A stretch of 64,000 nucleotides of DNA, from the NCBI RefSeq assembly GCF_031679605.1, contig NZ_CP117522.1, forward strand, positions 3,410,001-3,474,000, given 5' to 3'. A program made the position numbers and the translations under genes. Positions 1 through 8,260 of the stretch are shown here, piece after piece (the stretch's first letter is position 1; each line of letters starts with the position of its first letter). This DNA is from Streptomyces luomodiensis. GTDB lineage: Bacteria; Actinomycetota; Actinomycetes; Streptomycetales; Streptomycetaceae. The notes beneath the pieces were generated by a model. That model worked only from the letters and a program-made list of their open reading frames with translations, was not told where the DNA came from and did no database searches.

Positions 1-1328
1 GCCAGGATGCGCCGGGAGCGGATCAGGGACCGGAAGCCTGGCGCGAACCGTTCGACCTGACGTTCCACCCGGTCGGCCATGATCTCCTGCTCCCTGGTGT
101 CCCAGGCGCCGGTCAGGCCCTCCTCCGCCGCGTCGGCCGCTATCCGGTGGGGCACGTGGGTGTAGGCCCAGGCCGACTCGGTGCCCCGGGGCGAGCGCGC
201 CGGGTCCGCGGTCGTCATCTGGCCGAACAGCGCGAAGGGGCGGTCGGGGACCTGGCGCATGGCGATCTGGGCCGCGAACCGGGTGAGCTCGTCCAGACCG
301 TCGGCCAGGTGGACGGTGCCGGCCCGCGCCGCCCCCTCGGCCTGCCACGGCACCGGTCCGCCGAGTGCCCAGTCCACCTTGAAGGTGGCGAAGTCCCACT
401 GGAAGCGGCGCAGGTCGGACAGGAGCGGGGACGGCAGGTGCTCGGCGTCGACGAGCTCGCCGTACAGGACCGGCACGGATACGTCCGCGAGCACGGCACG
501 CCGTGCGGTCACCGTCTCGCCGCCGGCCGTACCCACCCCCCTGGCCCGTCCGGCACGGACGATCACCCGGTCGACGCGCTGTCCGCAGCGCAGCACCCCA
601 CCGCGCGTCCGCAGCCGCTGGACCAGGGCCGCGACCAGGGCGCCCGAGCCGCCGACCGGCACCGGAAAGCCGTAGGTCTGGCCGAGCATGGACATCAGCC
701 ACCCGAATCCGCCGCTGCCCGCGGCCTCCGGAGCGAGGTCGGCGTGCAGAGCGTTGCCCGCCAGGAGGAGCCCGCCGCCCTCGCCGCGGAATTCCTCCTC
801 CGCCAGGCGCCGCACCGGCAGCACCATGGTGCGGGCCATCCGCAGCCCGCCCGCGCCCCGCAGCCGGACGAAGAGCCGGGCCACCGCCCTGACCGGGGGA
901 AACGGGGTGAACAGGGCGTCCAGCACATCCGGCCGGAGACCGTCCCACATCTCGTGCAACCGGCGCCAGGCGACCCCGTCCCCCGCCGCGAAGGCATCGA
1001 GGGAGTCGGCCGTGATGTCGATCGCGCGGTCGAGCACCACGCACCTGCCGTCGCCCAAGGGGTGGGCCAGCACATGCGGCGCATGGCTCCACCGCAGTCC
1101 GTGCTCCTCCAGCCGGAGCCCGGCCATGACGGGGGACGCGGCGGCGAGCGGATAGAAGGAGCTGAAGACGTCGTGGACGAAGTCGGGATCGACGCCGCTG
1201 TCGTGGCGCACGGCCCCGCCGGGTTCCGGCTGCTCCTCCAGCACCTCCACGCTCCAGCCCGCGTCGGCCAGCACATTGGCCGCCACCAGTCCGTTGGGTC
1301 CGGCCCCGATCACCACCGCGTCAGCCAC
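1..1328 (-). CDS. NAD(P)/FAD-dependent oxidoreductase, phytoene dehydrogenase-like (3' end outside window)
   Basis: The reading frame starts at a GTG (1328-1326) and stays open to the window edge, so about 442 codons are visible and the C-terminus is missing. The N-terminus has the FAD-binding Rossmann fingerprint VVIGAGPNGLVAANVLADAG, followed by the EEQPEPGGAVR segment typical of phytoene desaturase/COG1233-like flavoproteins. It probably oxidises or desaturates a hydrophobic substrate, but nothing in the sequence defines that substrate. The start overlaps the stop of the upstream SRPBCC gene by 8 bases (GTGGCTGA), so the two are probably translationally coupled. No carotenoid genes are nearby, so a carotenoid role is not supported. 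Family call is good; substrate unknown. Confidence 0.85.
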   Translation of the reverse strand, partial: MADAVVIGAGPNGLVAANVLADAGWSVEVLEEQPEPGGAVRHDSGVDPDFVHDVFSSFYPLAAASPVMAGLRLEEHGLRWSHAPHVLAHPLGDGRCVVLDRAIDITADSLDAFAAGDGVAWRRLHEMWDGLRPDVLDALFTPFPPVRAVARLFVRLRGAGGLRMARTMVLPVRRLAEEEFRGEGGGLLLAGNALHADLAPEAAGSGGFGWLMSMLGQTYGFPVPVGGSGALVAALVQRLRTRGGVLRCGQRVDRVIVRAGRARGVGTAGGETVTARRAVLADVSVPVLYGELVDAEHLPSPLLSDLRRFQWDFATFKVDWALGGPVPWQAEGAARAGTVHLADGLDELTRFAAQIAMRQVPDRPFALFGQMTTADPARSPRGTESAWAYTHVPHRIAADAAEEGLTGAWDTREQEIMADRVERQVERFAPGFRSLIRSRRIL

Positions 1329-1824
1329 GGCCGCCTCCCGTCCCGGGGAGCCGGCCGGCCGGATGCGGGGCGGGGCCGGTCCCGCGCCCGGCGGCTTCGA
1401 CCTCGCACACCTTGGCCAGCCGGGCGAGCATCGTCCGGTGCCGCAGCTGGATCAGCGCCTCCATGCCCATGTTGTGGAGCACACCGCCCGCCCCCTGGAG
1501 CGGATGCTCGTCCACGATCACCAGGCAGTGCTCGCCCCAGGGCCGCAGCTCGATGGCGATCCGCGCCGTGCCCAGGAAGCCCGCATGGGCCTCGAGCTCC
1601 ACCGCGGCTCCCTCTTCGCAGCGCCGTACGACGGTCTCGTTGGTGAGCCGAAGCGGGCCCAGCCGTACCTCGTAGTCGATGACCGAGTCCTTCCCCGGCC
1701 AGTCGCCCCGTACCGGCTGGGACGTCGAGGTCCCCACCACCCACTCGCCGTACCGGCTGCCGTCCGCGAGGACGGCCCACACGGTCTGCGGGCTGGTCTT
1801 GATCAGACGATGACGTCGTGCCAT
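1321..1824 (-). CDS. SRPBCC (START/polyketide-cyclase-like) family protein
   Basis: This 167-residue protein opens with MARRHRLIKTSPQTVWAVLA, the usual beginning of an SRPBCC/polyketide cyclase-dehydrase fold that holds small hydrophobic ligands. Central strands (DYEVRLGPLRLTNETV, AIELRPWGEHCLVIVDEH) fit the helix-grip fold. The start is supported by GGAGGGG seven bases upstream of the ATG. The last 8 bases overlap the flavoprotein gene, suggesting a two-gene unit in which a lipid/ketide-binding protein and an oxidoreductase act on the same substrate; that pairing is inference. No catalytic residues can be assigned. Confidence 0.8.
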   Translation of the reverse strand: MARRHRLIKTSPQTVWAVLADGSRYGEWVVGTSTSQPVRGDWPGKDSVIDYEVRLGPLRLTNETVVRRCEEGAAVELEAHAGFLGTARIAIELRPWGEHCLVIVDEHPLQGAGGVLHNMGMEALIQLRHRTMLARLAKVCEVEAAGRGTGPAPHPAGRLPGTGGGRG

Positions 1825-1982
1825 ACGCCCCTCCGATACGCGCCTCCGCGGCCGGAACCGGCATCGCCGGACACCACCGGGTCCCCGCCGTGCCGCGGGT
1901 CAACCAGGACGCGTACGGAGAGTGCCGTGAGGTACGGGCTACCGCCCGAGCGGGCGGCCGGGCGAGCAGGCGGCCGGGCGAG

Positions 1983-2040
1983 CGCTCAGACCAGCCGGGC
2001 TCGCTCAGACCAGCCGGGTTCGCTCAGCTCCAGCGGCCGG
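1983..2040. repeat. Tandem duplication of the rsmE 3' end (19-bp period)
   Basis: The plus-strand unit CGCTCAGACCAGCCGGG begins at 1983 and 2002, and a diverged third copy at 2021 is the true end of rsmE. The stop-codon complement TCA falls at 1986, 2005 and 2024, exactly 19 bases apart. The segment just before it (1950-1982) has a second duplicated block, GGCGGCCGGGCGAGC. This looks like slippage-generated expansion outward from the gene end; no function is apparent. Confidence 0.6.
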
Positions 2041-2767
2041 TGCGGCCCAGCAGCAGCGCGGCGGCGGCCGTCCCGGCCGTGGAGGTGCGCAGCACGCTCG
2101 GACCCAGCCGGTACGGCCGCGCGCCCGCCTCGGCGAATGCCGCCAACTCCTCGCCGGACACGCCCCCTTCCGGCCCGACGACCAGCACGATCTCACCACT
2201 GGTCGGCAGTGGGGCGGTGGCCAGCGGTTCGCTGCCCTCCTCGTGGAGCACCGCCGCGAAATCGGCCCCGGCGAGCAGCCCGGCCACCTGCTTGGTCGTC
2301 ATCGCGTCCATGACCTCGGGGAAGGTCAGCCGACGGGACTGCTTGCCCGCCTCGCGCGCGCTCGACCGCCACTTGCCGAGCGCCTTGAGGCCACGTTCGC
2401 CCTTCCACTGGGTGACGCAGCGGGCGGCCGACCACGGAACGACGGCGTCCACGCCCGTCTCCGTCATGGTCTCCACCGCCAGCTCGCCCCGGTCGCCCTT
2501 GGGCAGCGCCTGGACGACGGTGATCCGAGGGGTGGGGGCCCTCTCCTGGCGCACCTCGTCCACCGCGACCTGGAGCCGGTCCTTGCCCTCGACGGCCGCC
2601 ACGGTGCCCTGGACGCCCGTACCGCGGCCGTCCGTCAGCACCACGGGCTCACCGACGCGCAGCCGCCTTACGGACACCGCATGGCGCCCTTCGGGGCCCT
2701 CCAGCCAGACCCGGGCTCCCGGGGCCGCCCCCGCCAGGGAGTCGGCCACGAACACAGGGGCGGTCAT
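2024..2767 (-). CDS. rsmE: 16S rRNA (uracil-1498-N3)-methyltransferase RsmE
   Basis: The 247-residue protein matches RsmE, a SPOUT-class enzyme that methylates N3 of U1498 in 16S rRNA using S-adenosylmethionine. An N-terminal PUA-like domain (LEGPEGRHAVSVRRLRVGEP) is followed by the knotted SAM-binding C-terminus with IVLVVGPEGGVSGEELAAF and the late YRLGPSVLRTSTAGTAAAAL loop. Length is normal for the family. The ATG overlaps the stop of the upstream nitronate monooxygenase-like gene by four bases (ATGA), indicating co-transcription and coupled translation. Two extra copies of the stop-codon neighbourhood follow the gene at a 19-base spacing (see repeat at 1983-2040). Confidence 0.93.
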   Translation of the reverse strand: MTAPVFVADSLAGAAPGARVWLEGPEGRHAVSVRRLRVGEPVVLTDGRGTGVQGTVAAVEGKDRLQVAVDEVRQERAPTPRITVVQALPKGDRGELAVETMTETGVDAVVPWSAARCVTQWKGERGLKALGKWRSSAREAGKQSRRLTFPEVMDAMTTKQVAGLLAGADFAAVLHEEGSEPLATAPLPTSGEIVLVVGPEGGVSGEELAAFAEAGARPYRLGPSVLRTSTAGTAAAALLLGRTGRWS

Positions 2768-3861
2768 GACACCACACCCCGCTGCGGCTGAAGCCCCAAC
2801 GCGGCCCGCGCCGCGTCGAGTTCCACCGCGAGCGTCTCCACCAGCCGCGCGGCGGGCAGCTCACGCGCCAGCCGGTGTCCCTGCCCGGCCCACAGGGCCA
2901 TGCCCTGCGGATCGCCCGCCTCGGCGGCCGCCTTACGGAGGCCGGCAGTCATGTGGTGCAGCTGAGGGTAGGCGGCGGGCGCGTGCGGGCCGTGCTCGCG
3001 CAGGAAGCGGTTGACCAGGCCCCGGGCCGGGCGGCCGGAGAAGGCGCGGGTCAGCTCGGTCCGGCCGAACAGCGGATCCGTCATCGCCCGCTTGTGCAGG
3101 GTGTTCGCCCCGGACTCGGGGCACACCAGGAACGCGGTCCCCATCTGGCCCGCGGCCGCGCCCGCGGCCAGCGCCGCGGCGATCTGCGAACCGCGCATCA
3201 TCCCGCCCGCCGCGATGATCGGGACCTGGACGTACTCACGGACCAGGGTGATCAGGGACAGCAGCCCGAGTCCGGCGCCCGTCCCGTCGGCGGCCGGGTC
3301 ATCGCTGTACGAGCCCTGGTGGCCGCCGGCCTCCACACCCTGCACGCAGACCGCGTCGGCGCCCGCCCACTGGGCGGTCTGCGCCTCGACGGGCGAGGTG
3401 ACGGTCACGACCGTGCGGGTGCCGACCTTGGCGAGGGCGTCGAGGACCGCGCGGGTCGGACAGCCGAAGGTGAAGGAGACGACCGGAACCGGATGGTCGA
3501 GGAGTACGGCGAGCTTGGCGTCGTACGCGTCGTCCGAGCCCGTGTCCGGATCGCCCAGCGAGGTCTCGTACCGGGCCGCCTCACCCGTGAGCCGCTCCCG
3601 GTAGGCCGCGACGGCGGCCGGGTCGGCGTTGGCCGGCTGGGGCATGAACAGATTGACGCCGAAGGGCCGGTCGGTCAGCCCCCGCACCTGTTCGATCTCT
3701 TCGTGCATCGCCTCCGGCGTCTTGTAGCCGGCGGCGAGGAAACCGAGACCACCGGCCCCGGAGACAGTGGCGGCAAGGTGCGGGCAGGAAGCTCCGCCCG
3801 CCATCGGCGCCTGCACGATCGGGTAGCGGAAAAGACCGGTCAGCGCGGAGGACATGGTCAC
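2764..3861 (-). CDS. Nitronate monooxygenase / 2-nitropropane dioxygenase-like flavoprotein
   Basis: The 365-residue protein is an FMN-dependent TIM-barrel enzyme of the nitronate monooxygenase family, which oxidises alkyl nitronates to carbonyl compounds and nitrite. Recognisable segments are the N-terminal PIVQAPMAGG strand, GGLGFLAAGYK, GVNLFMPQP, the phosphate-binding VQGVEAGGHQGS region with the family His, and PIIAAGGMM plus GTAFLVCPESGA near the FMN phosphate. The listed GTG start has an alternative ATG two codons later (3855); neither has a clear ribosome binding site. It lies 175 bases downstream of dnaJ and overlaps rsmE by ATGA. Physiological substrate unknown. Confidence 0.85.
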   Translation of the reverse strand: MTMSSALTGLFRYPIVQAPMAGGASCPHLAATVSGAGGLGFLAAGYKTPEAMHEEIEQVRGLTDRPFGVNLFMPQPANADPAAVAAYRERLTGEAARYETSLGDPDTGSDDAYDAKLAVLLDHPVPVVSFTFGCPTRAVLDALAKVGTRTVVTVTSPVEAQTAQWAGADAVCVQGVEAGGHQGSYSDDPAADGTGAGLGLLSLITLVREYVQVPIIAAGGMMRGSQIAAALAAGAAAGQMGTAFLVCPESGANTLHKRAMTDPLFGRTELTRAFSGRPARGLVNRFLREHGPHAPAAYPQLHHMTAGLRKAAAEAGDPQGMALWAGQGHRLARELPAARLVETLAVELDAARAALGLQPQRGVVS

Positions 3862-4007
3862 ATCGTGTCATGCCCTCCGCACCGGCTCACCATGGGATCA
3901 CGGGCGCCGCGGTGGGCCAACGGCGACTCGGCGACGGGCCGCGACCTCGGCCCCGAGGGCTGCGGATACCAGCGCCGCGAGCCCCCGTACCCCCGGCCGG
4001 ACCGCGC

Positions 4008-4054
4008 CTACCGCCCGTTGAACGCCTCGGCGAGCCCTACCGCCCGTTGAACGC
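4008..4054. repeat. 18-bp direct repeat duplicating the dnaJ 3' end
   Basis: CTACCGCCCGTTGAACGC occurs exactly at 4008-4025 and 4037-4054. The second copy contains the dnaJ stop codon (TAG, read on the minus strand at 4039-4037), so the first is an exact copy of the last codons and stop of dnaJ placed 29 bases beyond the gene. No function is apparent. Confidence 0.7.
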
Positions 4055-5170
4055 ATCCTTAAGGCGCGAGAACAACCCCTGCTGCCCCGGCTTGAACTCC
4101 CCGGTCGGGCGCTCCTCGCCGCGTAGCTTGGCCAGCCGCCGCAGCAGCTCCTCCTGCTCCGGGTCGAGCTTGGTCGGGGTGGTCACCTCGACGTGCACGA
4201 TCAGATCGCCCCGGCCGCCGCCCCGCAGATGGGTGACGCCGCGCTGGTGCAGCGGGATCGACTGGCCGGACTGGGTGCCGGGCCGGATGTCGACCTCCTC
4301 CAGGCCGTCCAGCGTCTCCAGCGGCACCTTGGTGCCCAGCGCCGCCGCCGTCATCGGGATGGTCACCGTGCAGTGCATGTCATCGCCGCGCCGCTGGAAG
4401 ACCGGGTGCGGGACCTCGTGGATCTCCACGTACAGGTCGCCCGCCGGGCCGCCGCCCGGCCCGACCTCGCCCTCGCCGGCCAGCTGGATCCTGGTGCCGT
4501 TGTCCACACCGGCGGGGATCTTCACGGTCAGGGTGCGCCGCGAGCGGACCCGGCCGTCGCCCGCGCACTCCGGGCACGGGGTCGGCACCACGGTGCCGAA
4601 GCCCTGGCACTGGGGGCACGGCCGCGAGGTCATGACCTGGCCCAGGAAGGACCGCGTCACCTGGGAGACCTCACCGCGGCCACGGCACATGTCACAGGTC
4701 TGCGCCGAGGTGCCCGGCGCCGCGCCCTCGCCGCTGCACGTCGTGCAGACGACCGCGGTGTCGACCTGGATGTCCTTGGTGGTCCCGAACGCGGCCTCGT
4801 TGAGCTCCACCTCGAGCCGGATCATCGCGTCCTGACCGCGCCGGGTCCTGGACCGCGGACCGCGCTGCGAGGCGGTGCCGAAGAACGCGTCCATGATGTC
4901 GGAGAAGTTGCCGAAGCCCCCGCCGAAGCCGCCGGCGCCGCCGCCGCCCGCCCCGGACATCGGGTCCCCGCCCAGGTCGTAGACCTGCTTCTTCTGCGGA
5001 TCCGACAGGACCTCGTAAGCGGCGTTGATCTCCTTGAACCGCTCCTGGGTCTTCGGATCCGGATTCACGTCCGGATGCAGCTCGCGTGCGAGCCGACGGA
5101 ATGCCTTCTTGATCTGGTCCTGCGAGGCATCACGCGGCACGCCCAGGACTGCGTAGTAGTCAGTCGCCAC
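4037..5170 (-). CDS. dnaJ: Chaperone DnaJ (DnaJ2-type, linked to hrcA)
   Basis: A full DnaJ of 377 residues. The J-domain is at residues 1-70 with the HPD motif at 32-34 that stimulates DnaK ATPase, followed by a Gly/Phe-rich linker (GGGGAGGFGGGFGNF) and a zinc-binding cysteine-rich region with four CxxCxGxG-type repeats (CTTCSGEG, CDMCRGRG, CPQCQGFG, CPECAGDG). The C-terminal substrate-binding domains follow. The GTG start abuts the hrcA stop with no gap, so the two form an operon. In Streptomyces the hrcA-linked copy is a second dnaJ, distinct from the one in the dnaK operon; the linkage here matches that. Expression should follow the CIRCE operator upstream of hrcA. Confidence 0.97.
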   Translation of the reverse strand: MATDYYAVLGVPRDASQDQIKKAFRRLARELHPDVNPDPKTQERFKEINAAYEVLSDPQKKQVYDLGGDPMSGAGGGGAGGFGGGFGNFSDIMDAFFGTASQRGPRSRTRRGQDAMIRLEVELNEAAFGTTKDIQVDTAVVCTTCSGEGAAPGTSAQTCDMCRGRGEVSQVTRSFLGQVMTSRPCPQCQGFGTVVPTPCPECAGDGRVRSRRTLTVKIPAGVDNGTRIQLAGEGEVGPGGGPAGDLYVEIHEVPHPVFQRRGDDMHCTVTIPMTAAALGTKVPLETLDGLEEVDIRPGTQSGQSIPLHQRGVTHLRGGGRGDLIVHVEVTTPTKLDPEQEELLRRLAKLRGEERPTGEFKPGQQGLFSRLKDAFNGR

Positions 5171-6187
5171 TTACGACTCCGCCAGGATCTGTCCGACGTA
5201 ACGTGCCACTGCGCGTACCGCTCCCATCGTTCCGGGGTAGTCCATGCGGGTCGGTCCGACCACGCCGAGTTTGGCGACCGCCTCGTCGCCGGAACCGTAG
5301 CCGACCGCGACGACCGAGGTGGCGTTGAGCCCCTCGTGAGCATTCTCATGCCCGATGCGCACGGTCATACCCGAGTCCTTCGCCTCGCCCAGCAGCTTGA
5401 GGAGGACGACCTGCTCCTCAAGTGCCTCCAGAACGGGCCGGATCGTCAGGGGGAAATCATGCACGAAACGCGTGAGGTTCGCGGTGCCGCCGATCATCAG
5501 CCGCTCCTCGGTCTCCTCCACCAGCGTCTCGAGCAAGGTCGACAGTACGATCGACACGGTCCCCCGGTCCTCCTGTTCGAAGGACTCCGGAAGATCCTGC
5601 ACCAATTGCGGCACATCCGCGAAACGCCGCCCGACGACCCGGCTGTTGAGCCGGGCCCGCAGATCGGCCAGCGAATCCTCGGTGACCGGGGCCGGGCAGT
5701 CCACCATGCGCTGCTCCACCCGCCCGGTGTCCGTGATCAGCACCAGCATCACCCGGGCCGTGGCCAGCGGCAGCAGCTCCACATGGCGCACCGTGGACCG
5801 GGTCAGCGACGGATACTGCACCACCGCCACCTGCCGGGTCAGCTGCGCCAGCAGCCGGACCGTGCGGCCCACCACGTCGTCGAGGTCGACCGCACCGTCC
5901 AGGAAGTTCTGAATGGCCCGCCGCTCCGGGCTGGACAGCGGCTTGACTCCGGCCAGCTTGTCCACGAAGAGGCGATAGCCCTTGTCCGTGGGGATCCGGC
6001 CGGCGCTCGTATGCGGCTGGGCGATGAAGCCCTCGTCCTCCAGAGCGGCCATGTCGTTACGCACCGTGGCCGGGGAGACCCCCAGCCGGTGCCGCTCGGT
6101 GAGCGCCTTGGAGCCGACCGGCTCCTCCGTCCCCACATAATCCTGGACGATGGCACGCAGCACCTCGAGTCTGCGTTCGCTGAGCAC
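5171..6187 (-). CDS. hrcA: Heat-inducible transcription repressor HrcA
   Basis: HrcA binds CIRCE operators and represses groE-type chaperone genes at normal temperature. The frame is open further upstream, but the GTG at 6187 is preferred. It gives the 338-residue length expected in Streptomyces, begins [18 protein letters not shown], and has GGAGGT seven bases upstream. The N-terminal winged helix ([19 protein letters not shown]) binds DNA; a GAF-like regulatory domain follows. A perfect CIRCE lies 42-68 bases upstream of the start, so autoregulation is expected. dnaJ follows immediately. Confidence 0.97.
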   Translation of the reverse strand: MLSERRLEVLRAIVQDYVGTEEPVGSKALTERHRLGVSPATVRNDMAALEDEGFIAQPHTSAGRIPTDKGYRLFVDKLAGVKPLSSPERRAIQNFLDGAVDLDDVVGRTVRLLAQLTRQVAVVQYPSLTRSTVRHVELLPLATARVMLVLITDTGRVEQRMVDCPAPVTEDSLADLRARLNSRVVGRRFADVPQLVQDLPESFEQEDRGTVSIVLSTLLETLVEETEERLMIGGTANLTRFVHDFPLTIRPVLEALEEQVVLLKLLGEAKDSGMTVRIGHENAHEGLNATSVVAVGYGSGDEAVAKLGVVGPTRMDYPGTMGAVRAVARYVGQILAES

Positions 6188-6228
6188 CCCGCGCACCTCC
6201 AGTCCAGCGGTCTCATCAGGTCGTCCGT

Positions 6229-6255
6229 CTGGCACTCACGAGGCACGAGTGCCAG
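6229..6255 (-). promoter_or_regulatory. CIRCE operator (HrcA binding site) upstream of hrcA-dnaJ
   Basis: CTGGCACTC (6229-6237), a nine-base spacer, and GAGTGCCAG (6247-6255) form a perfect 9-bp inverted repeat. This matches the CIRCE form TTAGCACTC-N9-GAGTGCTAA, using the high-GC variant. Its position directly before hrcA indicates autorepression of hrcA-dnaJ2. The plus-strand hydrolase gene starts 96 bases on the other side and could also be affected, though that is inference. Confidence 0.9.
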
Positions 6256-6350
6256 AACCCCTCCGCCAGTGTACGGCGGGGTGCGGTGGCATGGGCAAGA
6301 GCCGACGCTGGCAGCAACTCTCCCCACCCCCGCTGAGCTAGCGTCGCGGT

Positions 6351-7073
6351 ATGGAGACGTGTTGGGAAGAGGCAGGCTGGGAGCGGCTCGCGCCGGATGT
6401 GGCCCGCCGCCGGATGCCGGAGTGGGACGAGACGGTCGGCGTGGTCGTCGGCCGGACCGACATCCTCGTCGTGGACACCGGCGCGACCCTGCGCGCCGGG
6501 GCCGAGCTGCGCACCCGGATCACCCGGCTGACCGGCCGCCGCCCCACCCGGATCGCGTTCACCCATCCGCATTTCGACCACGTCCTGGGCTCGGCCGCCT
6601 TCGCGGGCTGCGAGGTGTACGGGGCCACGGGCGTGGACGAGCTGCTGTGCCGGGAGCGGGAGACGCTGCGCGAGGACGCGATCCGCCACGGGGTGGAGCG
6701 GGGCGCGGCCACCGAGGCGGTGGACCATCTCGTCGGCCCGCACCATCTGGTCTCCGGGGAGCTCACCCTCGACCTGGGCGACCGGCCGGTGCTGTTGGCC
6801 AATGTGGGACCCGGCCACACCGCCCACGACCTGGCCGTTCTGGTGCCCGGCCAGCCCGAGGTGGTCTTCTGCGGCGATCTGGTGGAGGAGTCCGGCCCAC
6901 CCCAGGCGGGGCCCGACGCGATCCCCGGCCACTGGCCCGCCGCGCTGGACCGGCTGCTCGCCCTCGGCGGCGAGGACGCGCTGTACGTCCCGGGACACGG
7001 CTCCGTCGTGGACGCCGCCTTCGTCCGCACCCAACGCGACGAACTGGCCGCCCGCTTCGGCGTGTCCGCCTAG
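6351..7073 (+). CDS. MBL-fold (metallo-beta-lactamase superfamily) hydrolase
   Basis: The 240-residue protein has the superfamily zinc motif HPHFDH in FTHPHFDHVLGSAAF, a second metal ligand in GPGHTAHDL, the bridging Asp in VVFCGDLVEESG and a terminal YVPGHGSVVD histidine, so the binuclear zinc site looks complete. Such enzymes hydrolyse thioesters, lactones, nucleic acid or lactam bonds; the substrate cannot be told. It is divergent from hrcA. The TAG stop lies inside the CTAG tetranucleotide that borders the downstream MITE-like element. Confidence 0.88.
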   Translation: METCWEEAGWERLAPDVARRRMPEWDETVGVVVGRTDILVVDTGATLRAGAELRTRITRLTGRRPTRIAFTHPHFDHVLGSAAFAGCEVYGATGVDELLCRERETLREDAIRHGVERGAATEAVDHLVGPHHLVSGELTLDLGDRPVLLANVGPGHTAHDLAVLVPGQPEVVFCGDLVEESGPPQAGPDAIPGHWPAALDRLLALGGEDALYVPGHGSVVDAAFVRTQRDELAARFGVSA

Positions 7074-7252
7074 GGCGTGTTTCGAAAGTCCCGCCTGCCC
7101 CGCGACGCCTGGCACGCGCGCTCGCCGCGTTGTCGGGATCGTCCGAGTAGGCCCACTACGAGGACGACCCTCCGCCTTGCGATCACACGCACCAGACGCC
7201 GCGGGGCCCGCCCTCCGGGCGGACGGCGCTACTTTCGAAACACGCCCTAGGC
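7068..7252. mobile_element. MITE-like element with long terminal inverted repeats and CTAG target duplication
   Basis: The ends form a perfect inverted repeat: TAGGGCGTGTTTCGAAAGT at 7071-7089 and its complement at 7231-7249, extendable to 22 bases (7068-7089/7231-7252). CTAG occurs at both outer edges (7070-7073 and 7247-7250). This is best read as a 4-bp target duplication around a 173-bp core with GGCGTGTTTCGAAAGT termini. No transposase is encoded, and the interior holds further imperfect palindromes. A TIR plus CTAG duplication suggests a miniature element mobilised by an IS5-type transposase; the family assignment is inference. It sits between the MBL hydrolase and DUF3097 genes and disrupts neither. 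Confidence 0.75.
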
Positions 7253-7345
7253 GGCTTCTAGTTGTTCGCCTAGTCGTGCGCCTGGCCGTTCGCGTGGTCG
7301 TGCGGCCATGGGGGCGGGTGGTCGTCGCACGCTATCGTCAGCCGG

Positions 7346-8170
7346 ATGCGACAGTACGACCCGGACCTGACCCCGCCCTGGAAGCGGCAGCGGCCCGCCC
7401 CGGAGGTCCCCGCCGAACCGGACCTCGTCGTGGAGGAGGTCACCACCGGATTCTGCGGTGCGGTGATCCGCTGTGAGAAGACCGCCCAGGGTCCCACGGT
7501 CACTCTGGAGGACCGCTTCGGCAAACATCGCGTCTTCCCCATGGAGCCGCGCGGTTTTCTTCTCGAGGGGCGTGTCGTCACCCTCGTACGCCCGCGCGCG
7601 GCGGCCCCCAGCGCGCCCCGGCGCACGGCCTCGGGGTCGATCGCCGTTCCGGGAGGAGCGCGGGCCAGGGTCGCCCGCGCGGGACGCATCTATGTCGAGG
7701 GGCGGCATGACGCGGAGCTGGTCGAGCGGGTCTGGGGCGACGATCTGCGCATCGAGGGCGTCGTCGTGGAGTACCTGGAGGGCGTCGACGACCTGCCCGC
7801 CATCGTCGACGGCTTCTCCCCCGGCCCGGACGCCCGGCTCGGCGTCCTCGTCGACCATCTGGTGGCGGGCTCCAAGGAATCCCGGATCGCCGCGCAGGTG
7901 ACCGGCGAGCACGTGCTGGTCCTCGGCCACCCCTACATCGACATCTGGGAGGCCGTGAAGCCGTCCTCCGTCGGCATCCCGGCCTGGCCCGCGGTGCCGC
8001 ACGGCCAGGACTGGAAGAAGGGTGTCTGCCGCGCCCTGGGCTGGCCGGAGAACACCGGAGCCGCCTGGCAGCGCATCCTGTCCTCGGTCCGCTCCTACAA
8101 GGACCTTCAGCCGGAGCTGCTGGGACGGGTGGAGGAACTGATCGATTTCGTGACGGCCCCGGAGGGCTGA
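7346..8170 (+). CDS. DUF3097 domain-containing protein
   Basis: A 274-residue conserved actinobacterial protein recognised by its start (MRQYDPDLTPPWKRQRPAPE) and its central block IYVEGRHDAELVERVWGDDL. That block resembles the first Toprim motif (hydrophobic strand, VEG, then D), and the later LGVLVDHLVAGSKESRIA could supply the acidic DxD-like strand, hinting at a nucleotidyl-transfer or nuclease-type metal site. The C-terminus (DWKKGVCRALGWPENTG) is also family-typical. Function is unproven. Short repeats of its stop-codon neighbourhood follow at 8196-8208. Confidence 0.85.
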   Translation: MRQYDPDLTPPWKRQRPAPEVPAEPDLVVEEVTTGFCGAVIRCEKTAQGPTVTLEDRFGKHRVFPMEPRGFLLEGRVVTLVRPRAAAPSAPRRTASGSIAVPGGARARVARAGRIYVEGRHDAELVERVWGDDLRIEGVVVEYLEGVDDLPAIVDGFSPGPDARLGVLVDHLVAGSKESRIAAQVTGEHVLVLGHPYIDIWEAVKPSSVGIPAWPAVPHGQDWKKGVCRALGWPENTGAAWQRILSSVRSYKDLQPELLGRVEELIDFVTAPEG

Positions 8171-8227
8171 CGGTCCAGGAGTGCTGGCGGCCCCGGGAGG
8201 ACTGACGGCTCCCGTCCCGGCTCGCCG

Positions 8228-8260
8228 GATCACGTCAGTCCGCCTCGATCGCGTCAGTCC
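8228..8260. repeat. Short duplication of the hemW 3' end
   Basis: GATCGCGTCAGTCC at 8247-8260 contains the hemW stop codon complement (8254-8256). A near-identical copy, GATCACGTCAGTCC, lies at 8228-8241, 19 bases beyond the gene end. It is one of several gene-end duplications in this window. Confidence 0.55.

Noticed and set aside
4193..7150. A ~985-codon plus-strand frame opposite dnaJ and hrcA running into the MBL gene
   Set aside because: It crosses three real genes in the wrong frame, and no segment resembles a protein family.
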